The notes under the pieces are model-generated. The model saw only the letters and a program-made list of their open reading frames with translations, was not told the DNA's origin and did no database searches. A stretch of 7,548 bases of DNA from CAYGZM01 sp964354365 (lineage in GTDB: Bacteria > Planctomycetota > Phycisphaerae > Sedimentisphaerales > Anaerobacaceae), in contig CAYGZM010000170.1 in the NCBI GenBank assembly GCA_964354365.1, positions 1-7,548 on the forward strand, in the 5' to 3' direction. Both the position numbers and the translations under genes were made by a program. Of the stretch, positions 4,769-7,548 are shown piece after piece. Each line of letters starts with the position of its first letter. Position 1 is the first letter of the stretch.

Positions 4769-5947
4769 ATGGTAAGCTGGAATCTCAAAAACCGAAGTCC
4801 TCGCCCAATTGGATTGGACATAGGTCATAATTCGGTCAAGATGATTCAAATGACTGTGAGCGGCGGTCAGATTGGTGTTCTGGCTGCGGACAAAGTGCGG
4901 ATAGATACAAATGTCAACGGCGATCAGCAGGGCAGGAGAGCGGTTGTTGTCTCGGCCATAAAACAAATGCTGGCGAAGGGGAACTTCCGCGGGAGAAACG
5001 TTGTTTCGTGTTTGCCGAATGACAAGCTGAAGATAACGAGTGTGCGAATAGGCGAGACGGAGTTTGACCAGATCGAGCAAGTCCTGCGAAAGGAAGTAGT
5101 CCAGCGTTTCGGATTGGATCCGGACAAGGACGCAGTGGATTATGTTGTTGCGGGCAATGTCCGGCAGGGCGATGAGATCAAGAATGAGTTGATATTGTTT
5201 GCCGCGGACGATGAGACAATAAGAGGGCATATCAGCATGCTTGAGGATGCGGGGCTGCGGCCGGTGGCAATAGATACGGTCCCGGGCGCATTGTTCCGGG
5301 GCTTTGAGAGGTGGCAGAGACGTCAGGAGGACAAAGAGCGGACGGTCGTTTTCGTTGATGTTGGCAGCCAGTTCACTACCGTAGTGTTTGGGCGGGGAGG
5401 GGAAATCAGTTTCGTCAAGCAGATACAGATTGGCGGGGAAAGGTTCAGCCGCGAAGTGGCGGAGAAGCTGGGCATCACCGTTGTCGAGGCGGAACGGCTG
5501 CGAGAAAAGCTTAGGGCTGAGAAGGCTTCGACTGCGGCGAAACCGGACTCGACCGAGGAAGCCGACGCCGGCGAAGAGCCAACGCTCGATGCATCGACTC
5601 GACAGGTAATGGTTGACGCCATAAGCTCGGTCGCCGAAGAGCTGGCCAGAGAAGTATCGTTGTGCCTGAGATATTTCACCGTGACATTCAGAGGCAAGCG
5701 TGTGGAGCGGGCTGTCTTCTCGGGAGGAGAGGCATACGAGAATATCCTGCTCAACGTTGTGCGGCGACAGCTGACCGTCGAGATTGAGGTGGCCCAGCCG
5801 TTGAAAGGTTTCGACATATCGAGTGAAAGGGAGAGCATAAACCTGGACAGCGACAGGAGGGGCTTGCTTTGTGAGTGGGCTGTGGCCGTGGGGCTTGGTC
5901 TGAAGGGTTTGAACGTGACCGGCGCCCGAGCAATGGCCAAAGGATAG
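4769..5947 (+). CDS. pilM: Type IV pilus assembly protein PilM (actin-like ATPase)
   Basis: A 392-residue cytoplasmic actin/FtsA-fold protein. The nucleotide-binding motifs are visible: PIGLDIGHNSVKMIQM (phosphate 1, residues 13-28), VVFVDVGSQFTTVV (phosphate 2, 193-206) and RAVFSGGEAYENILL (adenosine motif, 314-328). The segment at about 31-170 fits the SHS2-like 1C region. PilM binds the short N-terminal tail of PilN and links the inner-membrane PilN-PilO complex to the cytoplasmic motor. An acidic, low-complexity stretch (250-275, rich in Ala, Asp, Glu and Ser/Thr) interrupts the domain and is probably an exposed loop. PilM proteins are usually about 350 residues, so this insertion accounts for much of the extra length. 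The start ATG 4769 has AAAGG just 3 nt before it and AGGG 10 nt before it. The gene ends 2 nt before pilN. Confidence 0.95.
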   Translation: MVSWNLKNRSPRPIGLDIGHNSVKMIQMTVSGGQIGVLAADKVRIDTNVNGDQQGRRAVVVSAIKQMLAKGNFRGRNVVSCLPNDKLKITSVRIGETEFDQIEQVLRKEVVQRFGLDPDKDAVDYVVAGNVRQGDEIKNELILFAADDETIRGHISMLEDAGLRPVAIDTVPGALFRGFERWQRRQEDKERTVVFVDVGSQFTTVVFGRGGEISFVKQIQIGGERFSREVAEKLGITVVEAERLREKLRAEKASTAAKPDSTEEADAGEEPTLDASTRQVMVDAISSVAEELAREVSLCLRYFTVTFRGKRVERAVFSGGEAYENILLNVVRRQLTVEIEVAQPLKGFDISSERESINLDSDRRGLLCEWAVAVGLGLKGLNVTGARAMAKG

Positions 5948-5949
5948 AT

Positions 5950-6672
5950 ATGAAAGAAATTGACTTTCTCCCAGAATGGTATAAGAGCGGCAGACGCCGA
6001 AAGGTTACGTACCGCACACAGTACGTCGTTTTGGGTGGTATATTCGCAATAACGATGGTCTGGAATTTCTTTGCCGCGGGCTCCGTTTCAAGAGCCGAGG
6101 CGGAGCTATCCAGAATTTCGGCAGGGGACGCGGAATCGCAAGCTGCGACACTCGCATTCACCCGGCTCAAAGACCAGATCGGCGAGCTCCAGAAGAAGGC
6201 GGCTTTAATAGATGATATTGATGCGAGGATTGACGTCGCATACGTTTTGGGCGAGCTGAGCTTTCTTGTTGACAAGGGCACAGTGCTCAGCAAGGTTGAG
6301 CTGATTGCCGAGAGGTTCGCCGACCCGCAGGCGCCGAATCAGTCGCAGCGATCCGGCTCTCTCGTCAGGGCCGTCCGCGCCAAGTCCAACGAAAGTGAAA
6401 CACTACCGCTGGGCCGTGTCAGATTCAAGGTCGTAATACATGGTATGGCGGCGAATCCCGGCGACGTCGCGGCGTTGATATGCAAATTAGAGGACTCACC
6501 GTATTTTTTTCAGGTCGCGCCGAGGTTCTCACGACCCGTGCAGATAAAGCCAAAGACCAGCCAGGCACTGAGGTCTTCGGACGTTCAGAGCAGTGAGAAC
6601 CCGCCGGCAGCGGATATTAAGGCGAGTGAGTTTGAGATTAGTTGTTACCTGGCGAATTATCGCCAACAGTAA
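5950..6672 (+). CDS. pilN: PilN-like inner-membrane platform protein
   Basis: A 240-residue bitopic protein. The N-terminal IDFLPEWY (4-11) corresponds to the PilN INLLP motif that docks into PilM. A basic segment (RRRK, 15-18) precedes one membrane helix (25-44, YVVLGGIFAITMVWNFFAAG) with the N-terminus in the cytoplasm. A coiled-coil-like region follows (45-88) and then a periplasmic alpha/beta domain (about 95-235) expected to have the ferredoxin-like fold that pairs with PilO. The ATG at 5950 has AAAGG 6 nt upstream; an in-frame upstream GTG lies inside pilM. Two polar, low-complexity insertions (122-156 and 196-223) make it longer than most PilN (about 180-200). Identity is supported by the N-terminal motif, topology and position between pilM and pilO. 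Confidence 0.85.
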   Translation: MKEIDFLPEWYKSGRRRKVTYRTQYVVLGGIFAITMVWNFFAAGSVSRAEAELSRISAGDAESQAATLAFTRLKDQIGELQKKAALIDDIDARIDVAYVLGELSFLVDKGTVLSKVELIAERFADPQAPNQSQRSGSLVRAVRAKSNESETLPLGRVRFKVVIHGMAANPGDVAALICKLEDSPYFFQVAPRFSRPVQIKPKTSQALRSSDVQSSENPPAADIKASEFEISCYLANYRQQ

Positions 6673-6688
6673 GAGGTCAATTGCATAG

Positions 6689-7234
6689 ATGCTGTTCAGA
6701 GAGAGAAAACAAATTGTGATATGTGTTGTCGCCGCGGCAATGGTGGCCGGATTTGTGCTGCTTCGGTATCTGCCTTTGCGCAAAAGGCTTGAAATTGTCA
6801 AGCAGGCAAAAGCGGAGGAATTGCTTGCCGTCAGCAAAGGCCAGACCCAGACCAAGCAATTGCCCGTACTGGAGGAACAGTTGCGGAAGCTGGCCGAATC
6901 GATCGGCGATTATGAGGCGAGGATACCCGGGGAACGAGAGCTTGGCGCGTTCTTGGGTAGAATCGCCGACTTGATGAATGAGCATAATCTCAAAGAGCAG
7001 GTTATTGCGCCAGGCGGGCAAATAATAGCCAAGGATCTGATCTGCATACCGGTGGACATGCAGTGCAGGGGCAAATTGGCCGAGCTGTTTGAGTTCTTCA
7101 AACGGCTGCAGGCCTTGGACAGGCTGATTCGCATTGAGCAGGTAAAGCTCACAAATGACCCTGATTTCAGCGGCCAGGTGACTATGGAGACGAAGATAGT
7201 CATCTATTATGCCACCCAAGTCGAGCAGGGATAA
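6689..7234 (+). CDS. pilO: PilO-like inner-membrane platform protein
   Basis: A 181-residue bitopic protein. A short basic N-terminus (MLFRERK) leads into a membrane helix (9-26), then a long coiled-coil-like segment (30-82, alternating Leu/Glu/Lys) and a periplasmic alpha/beta domain (83-181). The pattern LGRIADLMNEHNL (about 89-101), CIPVDMQCRGKLAELFEFFKRLQALDRLIRIEQVKL (118-154) and a final VTMETKIVIYY strand is typical of PilO/GspM-type ferredoxin-like domains. It forms heterodimers with PilN in the envelope. GAGG at 6673-6676 is 12 nt from ATG 6689, a weak spacing. It starts 16 nt after pilN. Confidence 0.9.
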   Translation: MLFRERKQIVICVVAAAMVAGFVLLRYLPLRKRLEIVKQAKAEELLAVSKGQTQTKQLPVLEEQLRKLAESIGDYEARIPGERELGAFLGRIADLMNEHNLKEQVIAPGGQIIAKDLICIPVDMQCRGKLAELFEFFKRLQALDRLIRIEQVKLTNDPDFSGQVTMETKIVIYYATQVEQG

Positions 7235-7274
7235 AAGAGGGCTTAAACTGAATTCGCCATTAGGGATGAAGGAT

Positions 7275-7548
7275 ATGAAACAGCATACGAAAAATGGTAA
7301 CGGCAGCAGGCTGCTTGGTCGATTGGCTGCGGAAAAGAAGAAGGCTGGAATAGCGCTCTGCCTGATTGCAGTGATGGGGGTTATGTGGGTCAAAGTGTTG
7401 ACCAGGAAAGGGCCGCAGATCGCCCAGGCGGGACTCGCAACTGAGCAAACCGAAGTGGAAAAACAATTGAACGAAGCAGTGAAAATAGCCTTTGTGGAGC
7501 TGCCGGAAGTTCCCGGCCGCAACGACATAATCGGCAGGGACTGCTTTG
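7275..7548 (+). CDS. Partial membrane protein in the pilP position
   Basis: The 5' end of a gene running off the window; 91 codons are visible. A basic, polar N-terminus (KQHTKNGNGSRLLGRLAAEKKK) precedes one membrane helix (about residues 25-41, AGIALCLIAVMGVMWVKV). A periplasmic linker with a Gln/Glu-rich helix follows, then ELPEVPGRNDIIGRDCF. A conserved short motif of the RDxF type near this place is common in PilP- and GspC/GspB-like linkers that bind the secretin, but the match is loose. The gene order pilM-pilN-pilO-x suggests pilP or an equivalent. ATG 7266 is an in-frame alternative start; TAGGG at 7261-7265 is 9 nt before 7275. I leave the symbol blank. Confidence 0.75.
   Translation, partial: MKQHTKNGNGSRLLGRLAAEKKKAGIALCLIAVMGVMWVKVLTRKGPQIAQAGLATEQTEVEKQLNEAVKIAFVELPEVPGRNDIIGRDCF

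Noticed and set aside
5323..5940. 205-codon open frame on the - strand opposite pilM
   Set aside because: Ser/Thr-rich shadow of well-supported PilM nucleotide-binding motifs.
6677..7528. 283-codon open frame on the - strand opposite pilO and the partial gene
   Set aside because: The + strand carries clear PilO topology and a membrane-anchored partial gene; the antisense product has no recognisable domain and looks like a shadow of the + strand codon bias.

Overview
This window holds part of a type IV pilus / type II secretion (T4P/T2SS) assembly locus, with every recognised gene on the + strand. The layout is: major pilin/pseudopilin (GspG-like), intrinsic terminator, four minor prepilins in the order I-like, J-like, K-like and H-like, then the inner-membrane platform genes pilM, pilN and pilO, and finally a truncated single-pass membrane protein in the position usually held by pilP or another secretin-linking gene. 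The mix of GspG/H/I/J/K-type pseudopilins with a PilMNO platform, plus degenerate 7-nt repeats at prepilin gene starts and LamG and EF-hand modules, suggests a Gram-negative planctomycete of the Phycisphaerae type. That assignment rests on recall of family style and was not searched.

Region by region: bases 1-250 are mostly AT-rich, with two inverted repeats and no convincing gene. Bases 257-685 encode the major pilin, which has its own structured 3' UTR and a strong terminator ending at 815, so it is probably a separate, highly expressed unit. Bases 814-890 are a 7-nt-periodic repeat tract that supplies the start codon of the next gene. Genes 873-1310, 1307-1972 and 1965-3773 overlap by 4 and 8 nt and look translationally coupled. 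Bases 3774-4155 are ambiguous: a start-less coding-like stretch and a possible 71-codon membrane ORF. From 4171 to the end, H-like, pilM, pilN, pilO and the partial gene follow closely with gaps of 2-40 nt and no visible terminator.

Expected joint function (from known families): prepilin peptidase cleaves each pilin after the glycine before its hydrophobic helix. The H/I/J/K-like proteins form the initiating tip complex, the G-like protein makes the fibre, and PilM-PilN-PilO couple cytoplasmic ATPases to the envelope. No ATPase, PilC/GspF, prepilin peptidase or secretin gene lies within the window.

The most unusual item is the 602-residue K/PilX-like tip protein. Its C-terminal half appears to be a beta-solenoid followed by a LamG domain whose first strand seems moved to the end (a possible circular permutation), giving a possible adhesive or substrate-binding tip.
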